DNA of 64,000 nt. Origin: JAAYBF01 sp963716445 (GTDB lineage Bacteria; Actinomycetota; Thermoleophilia; Solirubrobacterales; Thermoleophilaceae). Positions 1 through 8,133 of the stretch are shown here, piece by piece. The stretch is from contig OY970313.1 of NCBI GenBank assembly GCA_963716445.1, positions 1,550,001 to 1,614,000 on the forward strand, in the 5' to 3' direction. The notes beneath the pieces are model-generated. The model was given only the letters and a program-made list of their open reading frames with translations. It did no database searches and had not been told where the DNA came from. A program made the translations under genes and the position numbers. Positions within the stretch are counted from its first letter, which is position 1, and each line of letters begins with the position of its first letter.

Positions 1-386
1 GCCTCGGGCGGCGGCATGACTCCCTCGAGCTCGTCGTCGGGCCCGAAGCGACGCTCGCGCACCCGGGCGCGTCGGCCGACGCGGTCGCGCAGGTAGTAGA
101 GCTTCGCCCGGCGGACGTCGCCGCGAGCGGCGACCTCGATCTGCTCGATCTTCGGCGAGTGGACCGGGAAGGTCCGCTCGACGCCGACGCCGAAGGACTG
201 CTTGCGCACCGTGAAGGTCTCGCGCGCGCCGCTGCCCTGCCGCTTGATCACCACGCCCTCGAAGACCTGGGTGCGCTTGCGGTTGCCCTCGACCACCTGG
301 AAGTGCACGCGCAGACGGTCCCCGGCCTGGAACTTCGGGACGCGCCGCAGCTGCGAACGCTCGATGGTGTCGATGACTCCGCTCAT
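1..386 (-). CDS. rplS: 50S ribosomal protein L19 (3' end outside window)
   Basis: Large-subunit protein L19, located at the 30S-50S interface. The frame starts at ATG 386 with MSGVIDTIERSQLRRVPKF and runs off the left edge after about 128 codons. The L19 core is plain: FQAGDRLRVHFQVVEGNRKR, then VFEGVVIKRQGSGARETFTVR, the conserved P-[VL]-[HY]-SP-K-I segment and RAKLYYLRDR. The last visible residues (acidic, then MPPPEA) pass the usual end of the L19 fold, so a short C-terminal tail is likely. It lies downstream of trmD, the common rpsP-rimM-trmD-rplS order, with a 51-nt gap in which I see no strong hairpin. Confidence 0.96.
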   Translation of the reverse strand, partial: MSGVIDTIERSQLRRVPKFQAGDRLRVHFQVVEGNRKRTQVFEGVVIKRQGSGARETFTVRKQSFGVGVERTFPVHSPKIEQIEVAARGDVRRAKLYYLRDRVGRRARVRERRFGPDDELEGVMPPPE

Positions 387-437
387 GGCAATGAAAAGGC
401 GCGAGCACCGTGCGGGCGCCTCGCGCGGCGGCTCATG

Positions 438-1109
438 CTAGCGGAGGCGGCGCCGGCTCTGCTCCGAGCGCCACTCGCTCACCCGGCCATGGTCGCCGGA
501 GCGCAGCACGTCCGGGACGCCGTGGCCGCGCCATTCCGCGGGCCGGGTGTAGTGCGGGTACTCCGGCGCTCCGCCCAGGGCCGCGGAGAAGGACTCCTCG
601 ACCGCGCTGTCCTCGTGGCCGAGCGCGCCGGGGAGCTTGCGCAGGACGGCGTCGCAGAGCACCATCGCCGGCAGCTCGCCGCCCGCGAGCACGTACGGCC
701 CGATCGAGACGACGTCGGTCGCCAGGTGCTCGTTGACGCGCTCGTCGAAGCCCTCGTAGCGGCCACAGAGCAAGGTCAGCTCATCCTCGGAGGCGAGCTC
801 GGCCGCGAGCGCCTCGTCGAACTGCCGGCCGCCCGCCGCGAGCGCGATCACGCGCCGGCCCCCGCGACGCTCCAACGGGTCTCCTCCCCAGCGGGCGCGC
901 AGCGCGGCCTCGACGACGTCCACCCTGATGACCATCCCGGCTCCGCCGCCGTAGGGGGTGTCGTCGACCTGCCCGCCGCTCAGTGGCGACGTCGCGCGCA
1001 GGTCGACGGTCTCGACGCGGTGGCCGAGCTCGAGCGCGTTGCGCACGTGGCGCTGCTCGAGGAACCAGTCGAACCAGGCCGGGAAGAGCGTGAGGACGTC
1101 GACGTTCAC
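438..1109 (-). CDS. trmD: tRNA (guanine-N1)-methyltransferase TrmD
   Basis: SPOUT-class methyltransferase that makes m1G37 next to the anticodon of tRNAs reading CNN codons, preventing +1 frameshifts. I place the start at GTG 1109 (VNVDVLTLFP), giving 223 residues. A longer in-frame reading only adds Arg/Pro-rich sequence inside rimM. Diagnostic motifs: DDTPYGGGAGM (about 49-59), LLCGRYEGFDERV (about 113-125) and SIGPYVLAGGELPA (about 135-148), which form the trefoil-knot SAM site. The C-terminus has the usual VLRSGDHGRVSEWR helix that meets tRNA. The start overlaps the rimM stop by 4 nt (GTGA), so translation is probably coupled. Confidence 0.97.
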   Translation of the reverse strand: MNVDVLTLFPAWFDWFLEQRHVRNALELGHRVETVDLRATSPLSGGQVDDTPYGGGAGMVIRVDVVEAALRARWGGDPLERRGGRRVIALAAGGRQFDEALAAELASEDELTLLCGRYEGFDERVNEHLATDVVSIGPYVLAGGELPAMVLCDAVLRKLPGALGHEDSAVEESFSAALGGAPEYPHYTRPAEWRGHGVPDVLRSGDHGRVSEWRSEQSRRRLR

Positions 1110-1579
1110 GTCGCGCCCTCGCCGTCGAGGCGCAGGAAGCGGCGGTCGACCTCGATCGTCCGCCGCTCGAGATCGATCCGCTCGATCGCGTCCGAGACGA
1201 GCGGGACCAGCTCGCCGCCCTCGAGCTCGAGCAGGTCGCAGGAGGGCGAGTCGATCACCCGGCGGACCGAGCCGAGCCCGTCCACGCGACAGCCGACCAG
1301 GTCCTCGGCGAGCCACTCTCCCTCCGCGAGCGAGTCCTCGACGAGCAGCAGGTCGCCACGCAGCGCGGCGGCGGCCTCGCGGCTGCCGATCCCGGCGAGT
1401 CGAACGATCGGGCGGTCGTCGGTGCCGGCGCGGCGCTCGACCCGGCGCCGCTCGCCGCGAAGGTCGACCGTCGTGCCGACGGCGAGCGGATGCGCCGGGC
1501 GCTCGACGTGGAAGCTGCCGTCGAGGCCGTGCGAGCGGCCGATCACTCCGGCGGTGACCAGGCGGGCTGAGGGCGTCAC
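1106..1579 (-). CDS. rimM: 16S rRNA processing protein RimM
   Basis: 30S maturation factor that binds ribosomal protein S19 and helps assemble the 30S head. 157 residues from GTG 1579. The N-terminal barrel has VTAGVIGRSHGLDGSFHVER (about 8-27), the family's G-x-I-x-x-x-H-G-[LI]-x-G signature. The second half has a PRC-barrel-like segment (LVGCRVDGLGSVRRVIDSPS, ELVPLVSDAIERIDLERRTI). It sits between khpA and trmD, the standard actinobacterial order, and shares a GTGA overlap with trmD. Confidence 0.95.
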   Translation of the reverse strand: MTPSARLVTAGVIGRSHGLDGSFHVERPAHPLAVGTTVDLRGERRRVERRAGTDDRPIVRLAGIGSREAAAALRGDLLLVEDSLAEGEWLAEDLVGCRVDGLGSVRRVIDSPSCDLLELEGGELVPLVSDAIERIDLERRTIEVDRRFLRLDGEGAT

Positions 1580-1586
1580 GGGCGCC

Positions 1587-1823
1587 TCAGGCGTCTACTA
1601 CGTCGATCAGGACCCGCTTGTCGCGGCGGGTGGCACTGGCCTTGAGGACCGTGCGCAGCGCGGAGATCGTGCGTCCGCGGCGCCCGATCAGCCTGCCGGC
1701 CTCCTCCTGCGGAGCATGCAGCTCGAGGACGATCGTGCCGTCTTCCTCCTCGAACGAGTCGACGGAGATCGAGTCCGGGTCGTCGACGAGGGCGCGGGCC
1801 AGGTAGGCGAGCAGCTCCTCCAT
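1587..1823 (-). CDS. khpA: KH-domain RNA-binding protein KhpA
   Basis: Small single-KH RNA-binding protein. In other bacteria KhpA works with KhpB/EloR in RNA metabolism and cell-elongation control. The 78-residue protein starts at ATG 1823 (MEELLAYLARALVDDPDSI). The KH GxxG loop is seen as IGRRGRTI (about 46-53). The order rpsP-khpA-rimM-trmD-rplS is typical of Gram-positive genomes. It starts 8 nt after rpsP stops and ends 7 nt before rimM, so it belongs to one transcript. Confidence 0.93.
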   Translation of the reverse strand: MEELLAYLARALVDDPDSISVDSFEEEDGTIVLELHAPQEEAGRLIGRRGRTISALRTVLKASATRRDKRVLIDVVDA

Positions 1824-1831
1824 CGAAGGCG

Positions 1832-2347
1832 CTACGGGTTCTCGTCGGCGTCCGCGGAGGCCTCGGACTCGTCCGTCGCGACCTCGCCCTCGGGGACGTC
1901 CGCCGCGGGCTCCTCGCCGGGACCGCCCTCGCCCGTCTCGTCCACGGTGGCGGACTCGTCGCTGGCCTCCGCCGCCGGAGCGGCGTCCTCGGCTGGCGCG
2001 TCCGGCTCGGTGACGACCTCCTCGGTCGCGGCGGCGGGCGCCTCGGCGGGGGTCTCGGCCTTCGCCGGAGCAGCGGCGGCCGGCGCGGGCGCGTCGGGCA
2101 TCTCGAAGCCGGTGTTCTCGGCGCGCATCAGCTTGCGCACGGTGTTGCTCGGCTGAGCGCCGCGGTCGAGCCAGTGCTGGAGGCGCTCGCGGTCGATCAC
2201 GATCCGCGACGGCTGCGTCTGCGGGTTGTAGTGGCCGATCGTCTCGATCGAGCGGCCGTCGCGCGGCGAGCGGCCGTCGGCGACGACTACTCGCCAGATC
2301 GGGTTCTTCTTTGAGCCGACGCGGGTCAGCCTGACTTTTACGGCCAA
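1832..2347 (-). CDS. rpsP: 30S ribosomal protein S16 with long acidic tail
   Basis: S16 binds 16S rRNA early in 30S assembly. The first ~82 residues are the canonical S16 fold (VKVRLTRVGSKKNPIWRVVV, RDGRSIETIGHYNP, RLQHWLDRGAQPSNTV). They are followed by ~88 residues of Ala/Glu/Asp/Pro-rich, low-complexity sequence with no predicted fold. Actinobacterial S16 often carries such a tail, but this one is about as long as the domain itself. The only start that keeps the conserved MAVKVRLTRVG is a TTG at 2347, preceded by a purine-rich GAGAGAG about 2-3 nt upstream. The gene follows ffh by 45 nt. Confidence 0.95.
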   Translation of the reverse strand: MAVKVRLTRVGSKKNPIWRVVVADGRSPRDGRSIETIGHYNPQTQPSRIVIDRERLQHWLDRGAQPSNTVRKLMRAENTGFEMPDAPAPAAAAPAKAETPAEAPAAATEEVVTEPDAPAEDAAPAAEASDESATVDETGEGGPGEEPAADVPEGEVATDESEASADADENP

Positions 2348-2392
2348 GTTCTCTCTCTGTTCCGGGTCCGGGGCGAAGCGGGCTCGGGAACG

Positions 2393-3721
2393 TTAGCGCC
2401 CGGAGGCGATCTGCGCCAGCGAGGGCATCTTGCCCTGCGCCATCTGGCGCATCACCTTCTGCATCTGGCCGAACTGCTTGACGAGCTTCGACACCGCCTG
2501 GACGTTCGTTCCCGACCCGGCCGCGATCCGCCGCCGCCGCGACCCGTCGATCAGCTTCGGGTTCGCGCGCTCGGCCGGCGTCATCGAGGTGATGATCGCC
2601 TGCAGGCGATCGAGCTCGCGGTCGTCGACCTTCAAGGCGCCGAGCTGCTGACCGACCCCCGGCAGCATCTTCAGGATGCTCTGCAGCGGGCCCATGCTGC
2701 GCACCTGCTGCATCTGCTCGAGGAAGTCGTCGAGGGTGAACTGGTTCTTGCGGATCTTCTTCTCGAGCTCCTGGGCCTGGCGCTCGTCGATCCGCTGCTC
2801 GGCCTTCTCGATCAGCGTCATGACGTCGCCCATGCCGAGGATCCGCTGGGCCATCCGATCGGGGTGGAAGCGCTCGAAGGCGTCGAGCTTCTCGCCCGTC
2901 GAGGCGAAGAGGATCGGCTTGCCGGTGATCGCCTTGACCGACAGCGCGGCGCCGCCGCGGGCGTCGCCGTCCAGCTTGGTCAGCACCACGCCATCGAAGG
3001 CGGTCGCCTCGGCGAAGCTCTCGGCGACGTTGACGGCGTCCTGGCCGGTCATCGCGTCGACGACGAGCAGCACGTCGTGCGGCTTGGTGCGCTTCTTGAC
3101 CTGGCCGAGCTGGTCCATCAGCTCGGCGTCGACGTGCAGCCGGCCGGCTGTGTCGACGATCAGCGCGTCGCGCCTGTCCGCCCTCGCCCGGCCCAGCGCC
3201 CACTCGGCGACGTCGACCGGATCGCGGCCGACCCCCTGCTCGTAGACCGTCGCGCCGGCGCGGTCGCCGACCTTGACGAGCTGGTCGACCGCCGCCGGGC
3301 GCTGGAGGTCGCAGGCCGCCAGCGCGACGTCGAGGCCCTTCTCCTCCTTCAGGTAGCGCGCGAGCTTCCCGCATGCCGTCGTCTTCCCCGACCCCTGCAG
3401 TCCCGCCATCAGGATCACGGTCGGGCCGCTCTTCGAGAGCGCCAGCTCGCGACCCGAGCCGCCCATCAGCTCGGTCAGCTCGTCGGCGACGACCTTCACC
3501 ACCTGCGCGCCCGGGTTGAGCGACTCGAGCACGTCCGTGCCCGTCGCCCGCTCCTTCACCGCCGCCGTGAACTGCTTGACCACCTTGAAGCTGACGTCCG
3601 CCTCGAGCAGCGCCAGCCGCACCTGCCGCATCGCCTTCGCGACGTCGTCCTCGCTCAGCGCCCCCCGCGAGCGGACGTCACCCAGAGCGCCCTGCAGCCT
3701 GTCAGCCAGCGTGTCGAACAC
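2393..3721 (-). CDS. ffh: Signal recognition particle GTPase Ffh (SRP54)
   Basis: GTPase of the signal recognition particle. It binds 4.5S/6S RNA and nascent hydrophobic signal sequences and docks with FtsY at the membrane. 442 residues from GTG 3721 (VFDTLADRLQ), matching the usual M-F-[DE]-x-L-[ST]-[DE]-R start. Domains: N helical bundle (1-~95), G domain with P-loop GLQGSGKTT (107-115), DTAGR and TKLDGDARGG, then the Met-rich M domain (EQMQQVRSMGPLQSILKMLPG). The upstream GMC gene stops 5 nt before the start. FtsY is encoded about 3.4 kb upstream in the same direction. Confidence 0.97.
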   Translation of the reverse strand: MFDTLADRLQGALGDVRSRGALSEDDVAKAMRQVRLALLEADVSFKVVKQFTAAVKERATGTDVLESLNPGAQVVKVVADELTELMGGSGRELALSKSGPTVILMAGLQGSGKTTACGKLARYLKEEKGLDVALAACDLQRPAAVDQLVKVGDRAGATVYEQGVGRDPVDVAEWALGRARADRRDALIVDTAGRLHVDAELMDQLGQVKKRTKPHDVLLVVDAMTGQDAVNVAESFAEATAFDGVVLTKLDGDARGGAALSVKAITGKPILFASTGEKLDAFERFHPDRMAQRILGMGDVMTLIEKAEQRIDERQAQELEKKIRKNQFTLDDFLEQMQQVRSMGPLQSILKMLPGVGQQLGALKVDDRELDRLQAIITSMTPAERANPKLIDGSRRRRIAAGSGTNVQAVSKLVKQFGQMQKVMRQMAQGKMPSLAQIASGR

Positions 3722-3726
3722 GCCAC

Positions 3727-5676
3727 TCAGGCTAGCCGCGACGCGAGGGCCGACGAATTCATGTGGGCGATCGCCTCGATCGAGATCATCGGATTGACGC
3801 CGGAGGCGCTCGGGAAGGTCGACGCGTCGCAGACGACGAGGTCGCGGACGTCCCAGGTCTCGCCGGCCGGCGTGCAGGCGGAGGTCGACGGCGTGCCGCC
3901 CATGCGGGCGCTGCCCATGATGTGGAAGGACGCCAGCGAGCACTGTCCGGGGCCCCAGCCGCAGCGGTCGGCCTCGCGCATGAAGCGCGCGCGGTCGCCG
4001 TCGACGCCGGGGTCGTAGGACACCCACGCCGAGTGTGAGCTGAAGATCCGGCGGGCCCCGGCGGCCTCGAGGATCTGCGCGGCGCCGTCGAGACCGGTGC
4101 GCAGGTTGTCGCGGTCGAAGCGCGACAGCCCGTAGCGGACGACGGGCTCGCCGTCGCGGCGAACACGGACCTCCCCAGCGTCGCGATCGCGCAGGAGCGC
4201 GCCGACCCCGGTCACGTTCGGCAGGGAGCGCATCAGCTCGTGGTAGGCCCGGCCGCCGCGCCAGGGCCAGAAGCCGTTGACGACCGTCGGATGCATCGCG
4301 GCCGTCTCGTACTTGACGCCGTAGCCACCGCCGAGGTCGGCGTGCTGGTCGGAGTAGAGCGCCTGCATCGCGCCCTCCCATGGACGAAGCTCGTCGTCGA
4401 AGACGCCCCACGCGACGGTCACGGGATGCAGGTGGAGGTGCTGGCCGATGTTGCGGTTGCGCAGTCCGGAGCGGCGCAGCAGCGCCGGTGTCTGGATCGC
4501 CCCGCAGGCCGACACCACGGCGCGCGCACGTACGGTGACGCGGTGGCCGTCGGCGGTCCGCGCCTCGACGCCGCGCGCAGCGCCGTTCTCGACGATCACC
4601 CGCCGTGCGCGCGTGCCGACGAGTATCCGAGCGCCGGCGGCCGCCGCGTCGGCGAGCCACGTCTTGACCGTCGACTGCTTCGCGCCGAGGCGGCAGCCGA
4701 ACGGGCAGTAGCCGCAGGTCTCGCCCTGGTCGCAGCCGCGGACGTTGCGCGGCATCGCGTCGATGTGCCAGCCGAGCGCCGTGCAGCCGTCGCGCATCGT
4801 TCGATCGCGCGACGACGGGGTCGAGTGCTCGTAGTTGACCCCGAGCCGCTCGCAGACGGCGTCGAGGCTCTCGGTGAACTCCCTGTCGGCGAACGCGTGG
4901 ACGCCGTGGTCGGCCCAGTCCTCGCGGATGGCGTCCGGCGTTCGAAACGAGGTCGAGTAGTTGACCACCGTGCCGCCGCCCAGGCACGAGCCGGCGAGCA
5001 GCGTCGTGCTCTGATCGGGGCTCGACGTCGGGGCGCCGGCGTACAACGTGCGGACCGCCATCGCCTCCGATCCGTCGAAGTCGCCGTCGTCGTAGTAGCC
5101 GCCGGCCTCGAGCACGACGACGTCGAGCCCGGCGGCGGCGAGCACGCCCGCAGCGGTGCCGCCGCCCGCGCCCGACCCGACGACCGCCACGTCGCACTCG
5201 AGATCGGTGTCGCGGTCGATCTCGAGCGGCGCGATCGCCTTCGGCGGCGCGCCGTCGTTGGCGCCGAGCGGCCCCGGATAGCCGATGTCGGCCCAGGCCG
5301 GGTTGGCGTCGCCATCGGGTGACGGGAGCATCCAGTAGAACAGCAGGGCGCCCTTGCGGAACGCCTGGAAGGCGGCGCGGCGCTGCGGCAGCCGCGAGTC
5401 GCACCAGGACAGCAGGACCTTCTCGCGACCCTCCGGCGACAGCTCGGAGAACCGCTTGAGCCCGCCCCTGCCCAGCGCCGTCACGACGTGGGTGTCCCAC
5501 AGCGAGAGGATCTGCGCGAGCTGCTTGCGCTCGGGCTCGCGGGGATTGCGGTCGATCGCCTCGAGCATCGCCTCCGGCACGCCGAGCGCGCTGGCCGGCG
5601 GCAGTCCGTCGCCCCCGGGGCAGATCGTGTCGCAGATCGCCGCGAGCGTCCGGCGCTGTCCGGCGCTCAGGTCCAT
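3727..5676 (-). CDS. GMC-family FAD oxidoreductase (long-chain alcohol oxidase-like)
   Basis: 649-residue flavoprotein of the glucose-methanol-choline family. N-terminal ~140 residues are a helical region of the kind seen before the FAD domain in fatty-alcohol oxidases and gluconate-dehydrogenase-like subunits. The Rossmann FAD motif is VVGSGAGGGTAAGVLAAAGLDVVVLEAG. Mid-protein there is a Cys-rich GCDQGETCGYCPFGCRLGAKQS segment, also seen in fatty-alcohol oxidase relatives. The C-terminal GMC signature includes FHIMGSARMGG and the His/Asn pair region ASGVNPMISIEAIAH. By family it oxidises an alcohol, possibly long-chain or sterol-like; the real substrate cannot be read. It is an unusual insertion between ffh and the SPFH gene, ending 5 nt before ffh. 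Confidence 0.88.
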   Translation of the reverse strand: MDLSAGQRRTLAAICDTICPGGDGLPPASALGVPEAMLEAIDRNPREPERKQLAQILSLWDTHVVTALGRGGLKRFSELSPEGREKVLLSWCDSRLPQRRAAFQAFRKGALLFYWMLPSPDGDANPAWADIGYPGPLGANDGAPPKAIAPLEIDRDTDLECDVAVVGSGAGGGTAAGVLAAAGLDVVVLEAGGYYDDGDFDGSEAMAVRTLYAGAPTSSPDQSTTLLAGSCLGGGTVVNYSTSFRTPDAIREDWADHGVHAFADREFTESLDAVCERLGVNYEHSTPSSRDRTMRDGCTALGWHIDAMPRNVRGCDQGETCGYCPFGCRLGAKQSTVKTWLADAAAAGARILVGTRARRVIVENGAARGVEARTADGHRVTVRARAVVSACGAIQTPALLRRSGLRNRNIGQHLHLHPVTVAWGVFDDELRPWEGAMQALYSDQHADLGGGYGVKYETAAMHPTVVNGFWPWRGGRAYHELMRSLPNVTGVGALLRDRDAGEVRVRRDGEPVVRYGLSRFDRDNLRTGLDGAAQILEAAGARRIFSSHSAWVSYDPGVDGDRARFMREADRCGWGPGQCSLASFHIMGSARMGGTPSTSACTPAGETWDVRDLVVCDASTFPSASGVNPMISIEAIAHMNSSALASRLA

Positions 5677-5680
5677 CGCG

Positions 5681-6625
5681 TCAGACCAGCCGAGGCGGCT
5701 CCGGCGGGTCCGGCGACTCGGATGAGTCGGGCGGGGCGCCGGGATCGCGTCTTCCCTCCGCGACCCCGCCGAGCGCCGAGCCGAGCCGTCCGAGCGCCTG
5801 CGTGAACTCGCTCGGGATGATCCACAGCTTGCTCGCCTCGCCGTCGGCGATCTCCGGCAGCTTCTGCAGGTACTGGTAGGCGAGCAGCTTCTCGTCAGCG
5901 CCGCCGCGGTGGATCGCGTCGAAGACGGTCTCGATCGCCTGCGCCTCGCCCTCCGCCTCGAGGATCTGCGCCTGGCGGTCGCCCTCGGCGCGCAGGATCG
6001 CGCTCTGCTTCTCGCCCTCGGCGGTCAGGATCTGCGACTGCTTGACGCCCTCGGCGGTGAGGATCGCGGCGCGACGGTCGCGCTCGGCGCGCATCTGCTT
6101 CTCCATCGCCTCCTGGATCGAGGCCGGCGGATCGACCGCCTTGAGCTCGACGCGGTTGACCCGGATGCCCCAGCGCCCGGTCGCCTCGTCGAGCACGATG
6201 CGCAGCGCGCCGGAGACCTTGTCGCGCGAGGTCAGCGTGTCCTCGAGCGTCATCCCGCCGATCACGTTGCGCAGCGTCGTGACGGTGAGCTGCTCGATCG
6301 CCGAGATGTAGTCGGCGATCTCGTAGCTCGCCGCCTTCGGGTCGGTGACCTGGAAGTAGATGACGGTGTCGATGTTGATCACGAGGTTGTCCTCGGTGAT
6401 CACCGGCTGGGGCGGGAACGAGACGACCGTCTCGCGCAGGTCGATCAGCGGCTTGACGCGGTCGACGTAGGGGACGATCAGCGCCAGCCCGGCGTCGAGC
6501 GTGCGGTGGTAGCGGCCCAACCGCTCGACGATCCCGGCGCGCGCCTGCGGCACGATCCGAACGCTCTGGGCGATCGTCACGAGCACCACCAGGGCGATTA
6601 CTCCAAGAACTATCAACGTCGCCAC
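5681..6625 (-). CDS. SPFH/band 7 membrane protein (stomatin/QmcA-like)
   Basis: 314-residue SPFH protein. An N-terminal membrane helix (LIVLGVIALVVLVTIAQSV) is followed by the stomatin-type head (IVPQARAGIVERLGRYHRTLDAGL). The SPFH domain contains IDLRETVVSFPPQPVITEDN and GIRVNRVELKAVDPP. A long charged coiled coil follows (MEKQMRAERDRRAAILTAEGVKQSQILTAEGEKQSA...) with repeated [IL]-x-AEG-[EV]-[KR]-Q units. The C-terminus is Pro/Asp-rich. Such proteins form large membrane rings or microdomains. Paired with an NfeD gene 9 nt upstream, a standard partnership in which NfeD's OB-fold domain binds the SPFH oligomer. Confidence 0.92.
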   Translation of the reverse strand: MATLIVLGVIALVVLVTIAQSVRIVPQARAGIVERLGRYHRTLDAGLALIVPYVDRVKPLIDLRETVVSFPPQPVITEDNLVINIDTVIYFQVTDPKAASYEIADYISAIEQLTVTTLRNVIGGMTLEDTLTSRDKVSGALRIVLDEATGRWGIRVNRVELKAVDPPASIQEAMEKQMRAERDRRAAILTAEGVKQSQILTAEGEKQSAILRAEGDRQAQILEAEGEAQAIETVFDAIHRGGADEKLLAYQYLQKLPEIADGEASKLWIIPSEFTQALGRLGSALGGVAEGRRDPGAPPDSSESPDPPEPPRLV

Positions 6626-6634
6626 ATCAGCCTC

Positions 6635-7069
6635 CTAGCCGACACCGTCGGACACGAGCGCCGTGGCGCCCTCGATCTGCATCACCTGCACCCGGCTTCC
6701 GGGCTCGATCACCTCGTCCTCGTCGTAGGCGCGCGCCGACCACACCTCGCCCGCGAGCTTGATCGTCCCACCGTCGCCGTCGACGCGGTCGAGCGCGACC
6801 GCGCGCGTGCCGATCAGCGCCGCCGTGCCCGTACGGATCTTCGCCGGCGTGTGCAGATGACGGCGCGCGATCGGCCGCAGCACGGCCAGCGAGGCGGCCG
6901 ACGCCGCGATGAAGACGACGAGCTGGAGCGCGGTTCCGGCGCCGGCGAGGGCGGCGACCGACGCCAGGGCCGCCGCCACGGCGATCGGGCCCATGAAGAA
7001 CGACAGCGTGAGGATCTCGCCGACCGCGAGCAGGCCCGCAGCGACGATCCAGATGACCCATGCGGACAT
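6635..7069 (-). CDS. NfeD-like membrane protein
   Basis: 144 residues. The first half is hydrophobic with two or three membrane segments (WVIWIVAAGLLAVGEILTL, AVAAALASVAALAGAGTALQLVVFIAASAASLAVL). After HLHTPAKIRTGTAALIGTRAVA comes the soluble OB-fold NfeD domain (GGTIKLAGEVWSARAYDEDEVIEPGSRVQVMQIEGATALV). This is the short NfeD form without the ClpP-like protease. It is translated just before the SPFH gene and very probably assembles with it. Confidence 0.9.
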   Translation of the reverse strand: MSAWVIWIVAAGLLAVGEILTLSFFMGPIAVAAALASVAALAGAGTALQLVVFIAASAASLAVLRPIARRHLHTPAKIRTGTAALIGTRAVALDRVDGDGGTIKLAGEVWSARAYDEDEVIEPGSRVQVMQIEGATALVSDGVG

Positions 7070-7113
7070 GAGCTGATCCTATCCCCGCCGTCGTGTCTGC
7101 GAGCGGCCTGGCG

Positions 7114-8121
7114 CTACTCGAGGATGGCGGCGGCGAAGTCGTCGGCGTCGAACGGGCGCAGATCCTCGATCCCCTCGCCGGTGCCGATCATCTGCACCGG
7201 GACGTCGAGCTCGCGGGCGATCGCCAGGGCGATCCCTCCCTTCGCGGTCCCGTCGAGCTTGGTCAGCACGATCCCGTCGAGGTCGACCGTCTCGCGGAAC
7301 AGCAGCGCCTGGCGCAGCCCGTTCTGGCCCGTGGTCGCGTCGATCGTCAGCAGCGTGTGGTGAGGAGCGCCCGGGAGCTTCGAGGCGATCACCTTGCGGA
7401 CCTTCGCCAGCTCGTCCATCAGGTGCTGCTGGGTTTGCAGCCGCCCGGCGGTGTCGCAGAGCACCACGTCGTGCTCGCGGGCGACCGCGGCCTCGATCGC
7501 GTCGAACATCACCGAGCCCGGATCCGAGCCCTCGGCGGCGCGGACGACGTCGCAGCCGGCGCGCTCGGCCCAGACCTCGAGCTGCTCGGCGGCCGCGGCG
7601 CGGAAGGTGTCCCCCGCCGCCAGCAGCACCGACAGCCCCAGCTCGCGCCGCAGGTGCCAGGCGATCTTGCCGATCGTCGTCGTCTTGCCGGTCCCGTTGA
7701 CGCCGACCATCAGGATCACCGTCGGCTTCGCCCCGAGGTCGATCGTGTCGCCCTCGAGCCGGGCCGTGTCGGCGAGCAGCTCGCGCAGCCGCCGTGTCAG
7801 GTCCTCCCCGCTCTCGAGCTCCCCCGAGGTGGCCTCGCCCTCGAGCCGCTCGACGATCGACGCGGTCGTCGGCACGCCGACGTCGGCGTAGATCAGCGCC
7901 TCCTCGAGCCGCTCGAACGCCTCGTCGTCGAGCCGCTCGAACATCGTCGCCTGGATCTCCGCGCCGAGCGCCTGGCGCGTCTTCGACATGTTGTCGCGCA
8001 GCCGCTTGAAGAAGCCGCCCCTGCGCGGCTCGTCGGCGCCGGCCGGGACGTCGCCGCCGCCGGCGGGCGCGGCGATCGGCAGGCCGCCGACGACGAACAG
8101 CTCGTTCCACTCGCGCGCCAT
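7114..8121 (-). CDS. ftsY: SRP receptor GTPase FtsY
   Basis: SRP receptor that docks the Ffh-ribosome complex at the membrane and passes it to SecYEG. 335 residues from ATG 8121. A short Gly/Pro-rich N-terminal region precedes the basic amphipathic GFFKRLRDNMSKTRQALG helix that contacts lipid. Then the N domain and G domain: P-loop GVNGTGKTTT (140-149), DTAGRLQTQQHLMDEL, TKLDGTAKGG and GTGEGIEDLRPFD. It lacks the large acidic A domain of E. coli FtsY, as is usual in short FtsY proteins. It starts 12 nt after smc ends. Confidence 0.97.
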   Translation of the reverse strand: MAREWNELFVVGGLPIAAPAGGGDVPAGADEPRRGGFFKRLRDNMSKTRQALGAEIQATMFERLDDEAFERLEEALIYADVGVPTTASIVERLEGEATSGELESGEDLTRRLRELLADTARLEGDTIDLGAKPTVILMVGVNGTGKTTTIGKIAWHLRRELGLSVLLAAGDTFRAAAAEQLEVWAERAGCDVVRAAEGSDPGSVMFDAIEAAVAREHDVVLCDTAGRLQTQQHLMDELAKVRKVIASKLPGAPHHTLLTIDATTGQNGLRQALLFRETVDLDGIVLTKLDGTAKGGIALAIARELDVPVQMIGTGEGIEDLRPFDADDFAAAILE

Positions 8122-8133
8122 GGCGCGCGAACC

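Noticed and set aside
159..2156. 665-codon plus-strand frame across rplS-trmD-rimM-khpA-rpsP
   Set aside because: Shadow of five recognisable minus-strand genes; no recognisable motif and low-complexity Arg/Ser/Ala content.
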